Shown: one piece after another, positions 42,360 through 53,471 of the stretch | Position numbering within the stretch: the stretch's first letter is position 1 | Layout of the letters: the number at the start of each line of letters is the position of its first letter | Source of the DNA: Tetracentron sinense | Taxonomy: Eukaryota; Streptophyta; Magnoliopsida; Trochodendrales; Trochodendraceae | NCBI GenBank assembly: GCA_015143295.1 | Contig: CM026571.1 | Coordinates: 4,793,501 to 4,857,500, forward strand | DNA length: 64,000 nt | Reading direction: 5' to 3' | Notes under the pieces: model-generated | Database searches by the model: none | What the model saw: only the letters and a program-made list of their open reading frames with translations | Told to the model about the DNA's origin: nothing | Program-made: the position numbers and the translations under genes

Positions 42360-43239
42360 TGTATTAATAGAGAATATGGTAGGATAATAAAGTGTAATGA
42401 GATACACCGTATCATATCATAAGATTATTTGAATTAAAGAGATTAGAGAATATTAAATTTGATTTGATTGAGGTTTTCTTTTATTTTAGGAATCGTGAAT
42501 TAGCTATTTAAATCCATTTGAGTCATTGTAAATCATTCAAATTAATCAATAATATTCAGTTTTCTTTATAGTATCAGAGCCATTAATCTTTGGTGATCTT
42601 TTAGCTATTTTTTTTCTTTCCGGTGGGTGGTGCCACAGATGTGAAACTTTTGAATATTTTTTTTCAAAATATAAATTTTACTATTCCCTTTTTTCCTCTA
42701 CAACCCTCAATTTTCATATTCATGTCTTATAATCTCTACTTTTTTTAAATTGAAGATCCCTTCAACGAGAGTTTTTTTTTCAAATTACGGGTCATACTCT
42801 GTGTTCTTTTGAGAAGAGATCATACAGCCAATCTAGTGGGTCACCGGCTCTGATAACCTATAAGATGAGCAAGATGTGATAGTAATGGACTTCACAATTA
42901 GGCGGTGACCACCAACATGCATGACAAGATATTTTGACAATTCAATAAAGATAAAATCATGATTATGGACTTATTTTCATAACCAATTGCATGTCCTTCT
43001 CTAAAAGACCATGTAATTACGGGAGGATGATAGATTATAGGATAGGATAATAAAGTGTGATGAGATACACCGTATCTTATCACAAGGTTAATTGAATTTA
43101 AATTTGAGAGATTAGAGAATATTACATTTGACTTGATTGAAATTTCCTTTTATTTTAAGAATCGTGAATTATCTATTTAAATCTATTTTTAGGTTCTTGT
43201 AAATCATTTAAGTTAATCAATAATATTTAGTTTCTTTAC
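42360..43239 (+). mobile_element. TRIM retroelement: two ~210-bp LTRs around a ~460-bp non-coding centre
   Basis: LTR 1 (about 42360-42569) and LTR 2 (about 43028-43239) share AGGATAATAAAGTGT, GAGATACACCGTATC, ATCGTGAATTA and TTAATCAATAATATT. Directly after LTR 1 is TAGTATCAGAGCC, a primer-binding site for initiator tRNA-Met with one change. Before LTR 2 is the purine tract ACGGGAGGATGA. There is no coding sequence between them. The internal GGTGGGTGGTGCCAC and GTGAAACTTTTGAAT are shared with the minus-strand TRIM array at 61-62.7 kb. Confidence 0.82.
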
Positions 43240-43895
43240 TTATTTTTTTTTGTAAGAAAGAGTCGTGCTAGCTCTACTCCCATACATCCCTTACTCTCAA
43301 CAAAAAGACCAACACAAGATAGGTACTAGTTTCTATTGTGAGTAGAGGATGGGTGAGGGAAGGGCTGGCACGACACTTTAAGAAATATAGGTAAAATTTG
43401 TATTAATATTTTTTTTAAAGATTACTATTGACAAACTGAGTTAAACAAATATTGTAATAACCCGGATACGTTCACTTATTACCGCACAAGATCCTGTGTG
43501 AATAATATGCGGGTGCAACGTGTGTGCGCTTACGAACCAAATCCTTTGTGGTATTATTTGGTGTGACCTTATCCTGTGTTTTTAAAGGTTCATAGGTTAA
43601 GATCTCTTGCTTGTACGGATTTAATTGGGAGTGGGAGTGGGAGTGGGAGTGGGAGTGGGAGTGGGGGGGAACTAAATCATGTTTGATATTTGATGCGACC
43701 TTTCCTCTGATCTTGAAGGTTCAAAAGGCTAAGATCTCTTAGTTGTACAAATTTAATAGTTGTAACTAATTCTATAGATGGCCTTTAAATACCTAGAACA
43801 TCGGGGGGGGCCAAATCAAATAACACAGACGATTAGTTTCCGTGTTTTGGTGTGTGTGAGTATAGTAGGTGTTTATTGTGTTAAACCAAAAAATA

Positions 43896-43926
<31 letters not shown>

Positions 43927-44118
43927 AATAAAGAGAAAAGAGAGAGTAGTGCTAGCCTTACTCTTAGGACATTCTTACTCTCACCCCAAGCCAATCATTT
44001 ATTTATTTTCAATATTAAAGCCTTGCACTCACTAAAAAGGTATGTACTTTAACAATAGAAATTGATAAATGGTTGGCTTAAGGTGAAAGTAGGAATTTCC
44101 TTAGAGTAAGGCTAGCAC
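43240..44118. repeat. Spacer with (GGGAGT)n and a duplicated AAGATCTCTT block
   Basis: A hexanucleotide run GGGAGT, about seven copies, at 43627-43668 ends in a G run. The ~40-bp phrase AAGGTTCATAGGTTAAGATC at 43586 is repeated imperfectly near 43725. AT microsatellite at 43904-43927. No gene. Confidence 0.7.
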
Positions 44119-44577
44119 TAGGGCAGTATTCATGCTAGGCTTGGCCAAGCCCGATTCGGCTTGAATGGATTTGATCGAGACTCAAAGCCCGGCTCGACCC
44201 GAAATGAAGCTTGAAAGTGCGGTCCGAAGCTCGGCCCGAATTCAAAATCGTGGCTTGAAAGCTCGATTTGGCCTGAATTGATTCAAGCTTGAGCCAAGCT
44301 TGACTTGGCTCGAGCTCGGCTTAAATCTTTTTTTTAAAAATAATAATATTTTATATTATTTATATATATTAATGAGATATATAAATAATATTTGTATATA
44401 TTAATTTTAATAATATTCAAGCCGAGCTGAATCTCAATCTAGTCGGTCCGAGCTTGACTGGATTGAGTTTTAAGGTTTTTTTTAGGCTTGACTTGGGCCA
44501 TTCGAGACTAAAATTCGAACTGATCTCAAGCCGAACCAATTCACACCAACGGGCCGATCGGGCTTTGTGCAGCCCTA
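44119..44577. mobile_element. TAGGG-type hAT MITE (459 bp)
   Basis: Ends TAGGGCAG and, inverted, TAGGGCTGCACAAAGCCCGA; the internal arms AAGCCCGATTCGG / CCGATCGGGCTT pair. Flanks GCTAGCAC and CCTAGGAC match at 6 of 8 positions. Filled with GGCTTGA/AAGCTTGA and GGCTCG words and an AT-rich centre. No coding capacity. Confidence 0.65.
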
Positions 44578-44940
44578 CCTAGGACTCCTCAAAAACATTA
44601 ATGCTGTAAAATTGTCTTTTAATTACAAAGTGCAAATTACACATTGTGGGTGCATGTGTGCAACAATGTGCGCGCGTGGATGAAACTTGAAATTAGGATG
44701 CATGAAGAGGGTGATATGCAGGATTGAAACGTGTTGGATTTATTAGCTATTTTTAGGAACAGTGAAGAAACAAAGTTGCTATCAAAACAAATAAAAAGAC
44801 AACGCAATAGGTATCGAGATAATAGCGTCAACGAAGTAGTCTATTGAGATTGTACGGTGTGTTTCCTTTCATTTGCCTTCTGGTGTTATTTTCTTCAACT
44901 AAATTTTTTTTAAAAAGTAGTCTATTTCTTATCCTAGTAT
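44578..44940. other. Intergenic, nothing recognised
   Basis: No supported feature. Confidence 0.4.
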
Positions 44941-44944
44941 AGGG

Positions 44945-45255
44945 GAACGTTTGTACCAAAAGATATATAGGGGGTACGTGAACCTTGGGCTACCTATTAA
45001 TAGGAGGTACGTGACCTCAGTCGTAGCTAACATCAATTATGAGCCATGCATATCCATTCTTTTTTCGACTTGGAATCCTCTAAGTTTAAAACTGAAAAGC
45101 CCTCCTTTAAGTAGTTAAAAACTTTAACTGTTGGAGTTAATATTTTTTTATTGTTTTCTTAAAAACTAATGGTAGATGATTGAATTCTAAGAGTTAATAG
45201 ATCTTAATCATAATTAAGGGTATTAAAAAGGACATGTGTTACCGATAGTCCCTTA
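44945..45255. repeat. Decayed fold-back element remnant
   Basis: Contains AGGTACGTGA words, TTTTCTTAAAAACTAATGG, TTGAATTCTAAGAGTTAATA and GGACATGTGTTACC, all characteristic of the fold-back families at 39.8 and 46 kb. Boundaries are not defined. Confidence 0.4.
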
Positions 45256-45409
45256 CCAAACTCGGTTAGAAATGCAAGCACCAACCACATTCCTTCCCAG
45301 AAGCAAGGTGGTGGTAACAGCTGGCAGCACTTTTTTCTGTTTTTCACACTGTCCGTAGAAAAAAAATAATCCACCATGTGCGTCAGGCGCTAGCACTCAT
45401 TTTTTTAAT

Positions 45410-45699
45410 GGCCTCGGATTGTCTCTGGCGAAGCCAGAAAGGGCTCTCGGGGTTCCATACATTGTGCGGCAGCTAGCAGACAAATGGGGAGAAGTTATTT
45501 ATTTTCTCCCCATGATTTTTGACTTCTCCTCATTTGATATCTCTCCCCCTTATTCTCACACACTTATCGCCACATGTCTATTTGTGTGTGGAGAAGTCAA
45601 AATCATGGGCCCATGATTTTGACTTCTCGCCACATGTCACCTATTCTATGGAACCCCGAGATAAGCCCTTTGTGGCTTCGCCAGAGGCAAGCCAAGGCC
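45410..45699. mobile_element. 290-bp MITE with long inverted repeats
   Basis: Arms: GGCCTCGGATTGTCTCTGGC then GAAGCCAGAAAGGGC and CTCGGGGTTCCATA, matched inverted at the right end. Flanks TTTTTTAAT (45401-45409) and TTTTTTAAC (45700-45708) match at 8 of 9 positions, as for Mutator-like MITEs. The interior includes a perfect 38-bp palindrome. Confidence 0.85.
45591..45628. repeat. 38-bp perfect palindrome
   Basis: GAGAAGTCAAAATCATGGG followed directly by its exact reverse complement, with no spacer. A partial copy (CCCCATGATTTTTGACTTCTC type) lies about 90 bp to the left in the same element. Confidence 0.95.
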
Positions 45700-45954
45700 T
45701 TTTTTAACTTCTCGTAACAATCCCAATGAAAAAAGGAATCCAACTCGGACCTCCATTGGGTCAAGGCCTTAAACAATTGGACCTCGTCCATATGCTTTAC
45801 CTTCTTTCCGCCTCATGAGTCATGCCCCAAATAGTTCAAACAAGAATTAGAGAAAACCTATCCATAATCCCAGATTTCCATACTCAGTCGAAACTACATG
45901 TGCTATTGGAGATTCATCAACTTTTAGGGTTCATCCTTCCAAAAAAAATCTAAG

Positions 45955-46650
45955 GGTCGATAACCAATTGCGACTGAACTCGGTAGGAGTTCAATGACAT
46001 CCACAAGTCAACACGTGTATATATTATCCCTATTAACTGTGATTAAGATTCACTAACAATTAGGATTCAACAATCAAAATGCTAGTGGATAATGACCATT
46101 CAAATTCTTATGAATGGTCTATCAATCCCACAGCTGGGATTTAGTCAATTGACCGCGGTGATGGTCTATTAATTCAACAGCTGGGCTTTAGTCAATAGTC
46201 CGCGATCACATATCACTCAGAAGTCAAAAAAGATTCGTACACTCACCAATTAAGCGACACGTGCTGTTGCTTTACCCCAATGGAATGAAGGCAATGGCAT
46301 GAAATCGAATCACTGCCAACCACTGATGAAATTGGGGGAGCTCAATGGCTCTCACAAGTTAATATGTGTTCCTACTAATCCTTATTAATTGTGGTTAAGA
46401 TTCACTAACTCTTAAAGTTCAATAATCTAATCCTGAGTTTTAGAAAAAAAATATTAAATCCAAGGGTTAAAAATTCTTAACCACAGTTAAATATTTTTCT
46501 AAAACCCAAGGATAGATTATTGAACCTTAAGGATTAGTAAATCTTAACCGCAGTTAATAAAAATTAACAAGGACATGTGTTGACCTATGGGTGCGATTGA
46601 ACTCTCCATGAGTTCAAAGCACTTGGTTGTTATTCGATCTCAAAGCAGTA
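45955..46650. mobile_element. Fold-back MITE, probably with a second sequence inserted
   Basis: Left arm ATAACCAATTGCGACTGAAC then AGGAGTTCAATG; right arm, inverted, ATAACAACCAAGTGCTTTGA then GAGAGTTCAATCGC. Inner inverted pairs: GTGGTTAAGATTCACTAAC against AAATCTTAACCGCAGTTAA, around 46490. 46090-46330 is not shared with the other copies and contains a duplicated CACAGCTGGGATTTAGTCAA-like phrase, perhaps a later insertion. Confidence 0.5.
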
Positions 46651-46705
46651 TCATGTATTGCTGCCTCCCCGATTGAGTGAACCCAAGAGAGAGCGATTTC
46701 AAGGC

Positions 46706-47140
46706 TAGGGTTGTCGATGGATCAGATCAGGATCCGGATCCAATCCAATTAGCCGTACTTTGGACCTTATATGTGATCCATCGGATCAGATTCGGATCAG
46801 ATAGGTGGAATCCGATTATAATCAGATCGGATCTGGATATAAGGTGATCCGATCTAATTATAATAAATTTTTTTAATGATTTTAAATATATTAAATAGAT
46901 TTTCAATGCATAAAGTATTAATTTAAAACAAATTAACATTAATTATAGTTAATTAAGGAATTATTAGATTTAAAAAAATAAAATAGAGTTTTTTTAAAAA
47001 TTAACCTTAATCGGATCGGATTGGATTCAGATCTTACAAATATAATCAAATTCGGATCGATTAATTCATAATCCGACGGATCTCGGATCGGATTCTGATC
47101 TAGACAAATCTGGTCCGAATCTGACCCGTTGACAGCCCTA
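46706..47140. mobile_element. TAGGG-type hAT MITE (435 bp), GGATCGGATC-rich
   Basis: Ends TAGGGTTGTCGATGGATC and, inverted, TAGGGCTGTCAACGGGTC. The interior repeats GGATCGGAT/ATCCGATC words at both ends around an AT-rich middle. Closely related to 19444-19634, which looks like a shorter derivative. No convincing target duplication. Confidence 0.7.
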
Positions 47141-48620
47141 TGTGCAAGTTGAAAGCCCACTCACGTCTCACCTATAAACCTTAATAAATAAGTAGTCTAG
47201 CTATGGGTACTCCCAAATATCCTATCAATCCTATATGATTAACTCCATTATTAAACTATTAGGATTAGAACTGATGTGACATTAGAAAGGATAAAATAAG
47301 TAAGTCAAATTTTAGTACTTAACATATATTTATAAACTACTAGGATTAGGGAGTATATTTGAGAGTAGATTTGGGAGTACCCATAACCAATTCAATAAAT
47401 AAATGATGCCTTAAAAAAATGAGTGCTAGTCCGAGAAGCAATAAGTCAAACTTTTTTCTAAAGACTCAAAGTGGGTGCAACACGTGGTGTTACACTATAT
47501 GTCAATTCCATTGATGGGTTTGGTCTATTTTACTTGGTGCGCTTGGTTTGAATTACGAATAATGTCAATATATATGGCGCAAGACGATTCCACATATTGG
47601 GATCAGAATGGACTCAAGTTTTTTCACGTCTCACACAAGGCCCAATTTTGTCTTGATTTTTGATTCATGAATAAGAACGAAACTTTGATTTTATTTTTAT
47701 GATTCTCTCCTGGCTATGTGTTGCAACTCTAGAGTGAACCAGTTCATTAGGAGTATATGAGACAATTGATTCTTCGTTTACTTAAGTTTTTAGTTTGGGT
47801 GTATTTATGAATTCATTATAATACAATTAAAATAATCATTTACCATTATCATACTCAAAATTTGCTTATTTATTATGTAATTTACATATATAAAGCATGT
47901 AAATAAATATATTTTAAAAAATTATAAAAACAAATATCTTTTTATGAGTGGTTCGTGAATTCAAAAGAAAAATTGCTAAATTCAAAGACAAAATTCAGTG
48001 AACAAGAGCTATTGTGTAAAATTATGGAATTCACTATTTTTCATGAATCGAAATGAACTGTATTGCGAACTGATTTGTGGTTGGGCATAATAGGTAGCGA
48101 ATTGGGTAATCCTGTCTTGATTACTAAGATATGATAATTATTGCATCCTCCCTCGGGCGCACACTTTTGATCTAACTCTCTGCTCTTTGGATACACCAAA
48201 GTATTTTTTTTTAAAAATCATTGGCAATTCATTACTGTCACGCTTTAAGAATCTACACACAAAATACCTAATAATTATACAGATCCCAGAGCATGAGTTA
48301 TTTAAAAATAATCCCTAAACCTAAGCAACCGAAGAGTTCATCGAAGAGAAGTCAGTTAGGATTAGATTGAATGTTTCTTGCGTTTTAATGAGTTTGGATA
48401 GTGGGTTTCGGTAGGTTTTCTTGATTGGAACCATAGAAGAACATTGATTGCATTTACTTTTCTTGGATTTATACATGCTATTTCTTAGAGCCCGTAACGT
48501 CATAATAAATACCTAAGGCAGGCAAGAAAGAGCTTTGAGTAGCCATAGATATCCCTAGAAGACTGGAGAGAATTGAGCAAGAAATACGTCAGGTGGAAAA
48601 CGAGAAGCTCCAACAGGAGC
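47141..48620. other. Intergenic flank of the Reina element; coiled-coil-like reading at its end
   Basis: AT-rich without recognised genes until about 48560. There a plus-strand reading RRLERIEQEIRQVENEKLQQ is open up to the retroelement insertion site and continues on the other side of it as EQMQVN. It may be a fragment of an exon or of another element. Too short to assign. Confidence 0.35.
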
Positions 48621-48625
48621 AAATG

Positions 48626-48959
48626 TGTTAAGGTCCCAACCTTAATGTGACTGTTTTGAGAGACAAGGAGAAGAGAGAGAGGAGAGACAAGGAAAACAGA
48701 GATAACTTTTCTTACTTTATTCATGAAATTCCTTACAATAAATAGAAGTCTGCAGACTAGCTAACTAAGGAAACAACTCATAATTAGCAACTATCCTAGA
48801 AAGCATTAAAGGAAACTAATCCTAGAAATTGGTTGTTTGACAACCAAGAGAAGATCCTATGAGATCATTATTCAAAATAGAAACATCTAATTCGAATTCC
48901 CAATTAGTCATGCCACATCACCTCTTGCCACATAAGCATATGATTTTGGGGTCTCAACA
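48626..48959 (-). repeat. 3' LTR of the Reina element
   Basis: 334 bp, TG...CA, paired with 56806-57134. Has a 5-bp GAAAC-type insertion relative to the other LTR. Confidence 0.93.
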
Positions 48960-48975
48960 TTCCGTCCCCCTTGAA
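48960..48975 (-). other. Polypurine tract of the Reina element
   Basis: Minus strand AAGGGGGACGGAA lies directly before the 3' LTR, where plus-strand DNA synthesis is primed. Confidence 0.85.
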
Positions 48976-49845
48976 ACACGGATTGTCCTCAAGCCGTAAA
49001 ACAGGAAAGCGAGCACAAATGTCATGATAATCTTCCCAAGTAGCTTCCTCAACCGGCTGTCCTTCCCAGTAGACCAGCACACGTGTGATTGCACGATTGT
49101 GACGTTTAACCATGGTACGATCAAGAATAGAGAGCGGCTTCTAATTGGTGCGTCCGTCTTCATTAATAGGAGGGTAACATTGGTGCCCAGTTTCCTTTTG
49201 AGGTAGGATACATGAAAGATAGGGTGGACCCGACATCCATCAGGAAGAGCCAATCGGTAAGCTACCGGTCCAATGCGAGCCAAAATCTGAAATGGTCCAT
49301 AAAAACGTGGGCTGAGTTTGTGAGAGAGGCGGAACGCAACTATAGATTGCCGATAAGGCTGCAATCGAAGATAGACAAAGTCTCCAAGTTGAAATTCACG
49401 TTCTGTGTGATGTTTATCTGCCATTTGTTTCATGCGGGCTTGTGCAAATTTTAAATTCTCCTTCAATAACTGGAGTATTTGATCACGATCACGAAGTGAT
49501 TGATCAACAGAGTGTACAGCTGTAGTGCCCGAAATGTAACGTTCAAGGACTGGGGGTGGGTGTCCATACACCGCTTGGAATGGTGTCATCTTGATGGAGG
49601 CCTGATATGCGGTATTGTACCACCATTCAGCCCATGACAACCAACGGACCCATTGTGAGGGCTTGTCACCAACAGAGCAACGGAGGTATGTCTCTAGGGA
49701 ACGATTAATGACTTCGGTTTGGCCATCCGTCTGAGGGTGGTAGGCAGTGCTCATTTTTAATTCAGTACCTTGCAACCGAAAGAATGCACCCCAAAAATTG
49801 CTAATGAAAATCGGATCTCTATCGCTCACGATCGAGGCATACCAT
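48960..49845 (-). pseudogene. Integrase C-terminal half and chromodomain, Reina element
   Basis: It begins with [16 protein letters not shown] (second catalytic Asp) and [20 protein letters not shown] (catalytic Glu), then [17 protein letters not shown]-type module residues. Near 49150 the frame shifts. The chromodomain continues in another frame ([37 protein letters not shown]) after a stop. Chromodomains direct integration toward particular chromatin marks. The frameshift and stop would separate it from the integrase. Confidence 0.9.
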
Positions 49846-50639
49846 TGTAGAACCCCGGAAATTCGAGTTCACTATACTATGAATAGTGTGTGGATAATTC
49901 CCTTGTGTGGTGTGTGTAAAGGCTTAAGGCCTTTACATTTTGTTCTTGGTAGGATGGTCCATTTTGTTCTAGTTAGTGTGGTGAGTTAAGTGAGGATTTT
50001 AGGTACATGTTTTGAGTCTCAAAGAGAGAGTATAAAGATATTCTAAGTGGGTAAAAGAAAGGGTATAAAATACCCTAAGTTTTTAAATGGGTTGTAAGTG
50101 AATAGTGTTGGTGCGTGAGGCATAAAGAGGCCAAAGCCTCTCATGCATATTGGTGTGAATTCAATGATCACCAAGGTGGGTTAAAAACCTATGGGGAACG
50201 AGTCATGAGGTGTGAGTAGGATGTTGGACCCAAGGAAAAAGAGTATGAAAGCACTCGAAGTGTTCTAAGCGTTGAAGATGTATGTCTTAAAATTACCCTC
50301 AACTTCAAGAAGCACTAATTTGATCACCGACGATCGGAATCGAGTGATTCTTGAATTTTTGAAAAGGTATTGGAACCCTCTTCAATATTCATGCTAATCA
50401 TTTTTTCAGATTTTGAGTTGGAGTTGAGTGAAAGGTGGACTTACTGAAGATGGGTTTGCTGCAAATTCAGCAGTTAGTCTCTGACTAGTTCACTTGTGAG
50501 CCCATTTAGACCATAAAAACTTTAGAATTAGGACTTGTCTAAAACATGAAAGTTGTTCCCATTTGAAAGAGGAATTCAACGCTAGTTGAATCGTCAAAAT
50601 CAGACCACCGAGTCAAAGGTTATGGCCAAAATACCGAAG

Positions 50640-50785
50640 AGTATTTTTGCAGACAAACTCGCTCGAGTGAGATCCAAACCCGCTTGAGCGAGATTGACTA
50701 AACTTGAATTTTTGAGTCCAGGGAGCAACCCGCTTGAGCGAGATGGAAGCCCACTTGAGCGACCGCTCGAGCGAGATTGCTCAGA
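50640..50785. repeat. Repeated CGCTTGAGCGAGAT motif in the solo LTR
   Basis: Variants CGCTCGAGTGAGAT, CGCTTGAGCGAGAT (twice), CACTTGAGCGACCGCTCG and CGAGCGAGAT occur within 150 bp. The CGCTCGAGCG core is self-complementary. Possibly regulatory in the LTR. Confidence 0.75.
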
Positions 50786-52124
50786 AATGTTTTTTTTAAG
50801 GTTTTTCACTAACCTAACACCTATAGATACCCCATTTTTGGGGGACCAAGGTTTCTAACACCTAGAGAAAGACTTTTTGAGAGAAAATGGAAGAAACCTA
50901 GGTTTCCAAAAGGGGGGTTTCTCTCAAGATCAAGGAAACCCTCAAATTCAATCTCCAATCTTCTCAAGACCAAAAAGGGGAGCAAGAATCGTGCACACCA
51001 AGGCTTTCCTCACGAACTAAGCCACGCGGAAACGACCACAAAGGGGATTTCGTGAGAAGATCAAGAGGAGCTCAAATCCTCACTTCTTTCCACAAGCTTG
51101 GATCTTCAAGCTAGGATCTTCCTCCTCAAGTTGATCCTCCTCCATCAAACTTGGGGGTTTCTATTCAAGGGTTTTCCTAAAAAATAGGAGTTAATCCTCA
51201 AAGGTTAGTACACCCTACTAACTATCTTAGCAATAACCTAGTTTTCTCTCTTAAAAATGTTGATTTTGATCTTGTATCTCTATTTTTCTTGAAATATGGT
51301 ATTTTCCCTAAAATATAAACAAGATAAATAATAATGGTGGTGGATGTATGGATAGATGGGGGTTGAGGCGATTGGATGCCCTATGGTTGTGATGAATGTG
51401 TAAGATGGAAAATGGTGGATGGGCAATGTATGAATAATGCACACACCAAGATGTTGATGAAATGCTTGTTAAGGAAAATGTAAATATAAGGACTACACCA
51501 ATGTTGCATGTGAAGTGTTTGATAAAATGCATGAATGGACTTGAAAACCTAAGACTAAGAAATTATGAGTTTAAAGCTTAAAGGAATGTTGAATGCAAGG
51601 TGTTTGACAAAGAAATTATGAAATAAATGCCTAGGAAAATGTTGAAAATCACGTGTTTGATGAAATGCTTGTATGAAAATTGAACTTAAGAAGATGGAAT
51701 TATGATTAAGGACTTTCCCCAAAATTTGGTAATTATACTAATATGCTTTATGGGTTTCCTTAAAAATCTTGTATATTTATGAAAAAGTTGAAATGCTATA
51801 TGATGTTCTTTAATTGCTTCAAGTCACTACGATGTTCACCATTTCTCTATGCACAAGAAAGTATGCATGCATGAACCTAGTTTTCTAAGTACAATCAAAT
51901 GAAATTAAACCAAGACAAGACAAGAGTGATTTTCAAGAAATAAGAACAAGACAATAGTGAATTTTACAAGACAATGATAAGATTTTAAGTACAATAAGAA
52001 AGACAACACTAGTATGTACGTTCAGTTCATAAGTAAGGGCATATGAAGAATTACACTAGTATGTACGTTCAATAAGAAAATACTCATAAGAGGAATCTCA
52101 CAAGCTCACAAGAAATATGATAGG

Positions 52125-52610
52125 ATACTAGTATACTAAGACCAGGTACGGGCACTAGTATCTATTTTCAAGGCTCACAAGCTCACAAGTTCACAAGCTC
52201 ACAAGTACATGAAAGTATGCTAGTGTACTAAGACCAGGTATAGGCACTAGTATAAGTCTCTAAGATAAGTATGAAAGGATGTTAATGTACTAAGACCAGG
52301 TACGGGTATTAACATTTGTTTCTAAGAAAGTATGAGAGGATACCAGTATACTAAGACCAGGTACGGGTACTAGCTAGTATCTATCTCTAAGCAAGAATAA
52401 AGAAATATGAAAGGATGTTTAGTATACTAAGACCAGGTACGGGCACTATCATCTGTTTCCATGAAAGCAAGCTCATAAGAACTCACAAGCAAGCTCACAA
52501 GAAACTCTCAAGAAATTCACAAGCAAACTCACAAGAAACTCACAAGAAATTCACAAGCAAGTTAACAAGAGAACATCTGTCTCAAAGTAAGTACAAGATA
52601 AATAAAGAAA
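52125..52610. repeat. Tandem arrays in the solo LTR (ACTAAGACCAGGTACGGG and CTCACAAG)
   Basis: ACCAGGTA(C/T)(G/A)GG(C/T)A(C/T)TA recurs at 52141, 52233, 52295, 52356 and 52432 with 61-92 bp spacing. It is followed by a dense array of CTCACAAG/TTCACAAG words to about 52580. Confidence 0.85.
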
Positions 52611-53275
52611 ATGATTGTATAAGCTAAGAAGCTCGCAAGAAGTATAGGGAACTTACAAGACTCACAAGATATTGAAATACATATTGTAAAAGAATGAATT
52701 TAGAGTATGATTTAATTGACGATGTCCAGGATTATGCAACTGTTATTTTGTTTTTTTTTCTACACTCTGATTATGTATCTTTATGATGAACTGTATCCTG
52801 TATGACATGTCAATGTTATTACTATGGTTAACTAGTAGCTTGTACTCGCTGAATATTCCATGCCCAGTCGTACATTTTATGTCGGCAGGTTCATTCTACA
52901 TGGTATTCCAGGGCAGTAGATCGAGGTGGATTATGGAGGGCCGGAGCCTTCTTGTGAGGTTCTTGAGGATGATAGGGGTTTTGATATATGACCTTAGGGT
53001 TGAGTGATGTAGAGGGAGAGACATGTATTTTGGGTTTTTATTTCTGGGAACATTTGTATCACTTGAGTTGGTATTTAAGTTAAGATTTTCATGTACATGT
53101 CTTGGTTCATATTCAGTATTGTAAACTTTTGCACTTGGAATACAATTAAGTCATCGAAGGAAATTTTTAGTTCACTTTTTAGCTTGCCTTATATGCTTTC
53201 GCAGGGTTGTATGGTATGTAACGAGCCCAAATTATCGCCTAACTTCTAGGGGATATTTTGGGGCGTTACAACCAT

Positions 53276-53471
53276 GGAGGTGAGCAAGATCACAGATGAA
53301 AATTAGGGCTATAGTGGAGGCTGAAAACTGGTGGGAAAGAGCGCTGAAATGGGCCGCTTTTGAAAGGCGATCAACTACGACCATGATGACATTTTTGTGG
53401 GCTGACGAGGGAAGTCCTTCTATAAAATCCATAGAGAGGTCCTGCCAAACTTCTTCCGGTATAGGAAGAGG
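53276..53471 (-). pseudogene. Integrase core start, Reina element
   Basis: MDFIEGLPSSAHKNVIMVVV (first catalytic Asp) then DRLSKAAHFSALSHQFSAST and DLAHLHG, ending where the solo LTR is inserted. It is separated from the RT-RNase H frame by a TAG at about 53472. Confidence 0.9.

Larger units (their letters stand above)
49846..53270. mobile_element. 3.4-kb solo LTR nested in the Reina integrase
   Basis: It starts TGTAGAACCCCGGAAATTCG and ends GGGGCGTTACA, flanked by the 5-bp duplication ACCAT (49841-49845 and 53271-53275). Removing it rejoins the integrase reading DLAHLHG to [11 protein letters not shown] in frame. No internal retroelement domain is present, so it is a single LTR left by LTR-LTR recombination. 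Length, CCCCGGAAATT start and internal tandem arrays fit Del/Tekay-type LTRs; the clade is inferred. Orientation is unknown. Confidence 0.9.

Noticed and set aside
49846-53270. A complete LTR retrotransposon nested in the Reina element
   Set aside because: There is a single LTR with TG...CA ends and ACCAT duplication and no internal coding region, so it is a solo LTR.
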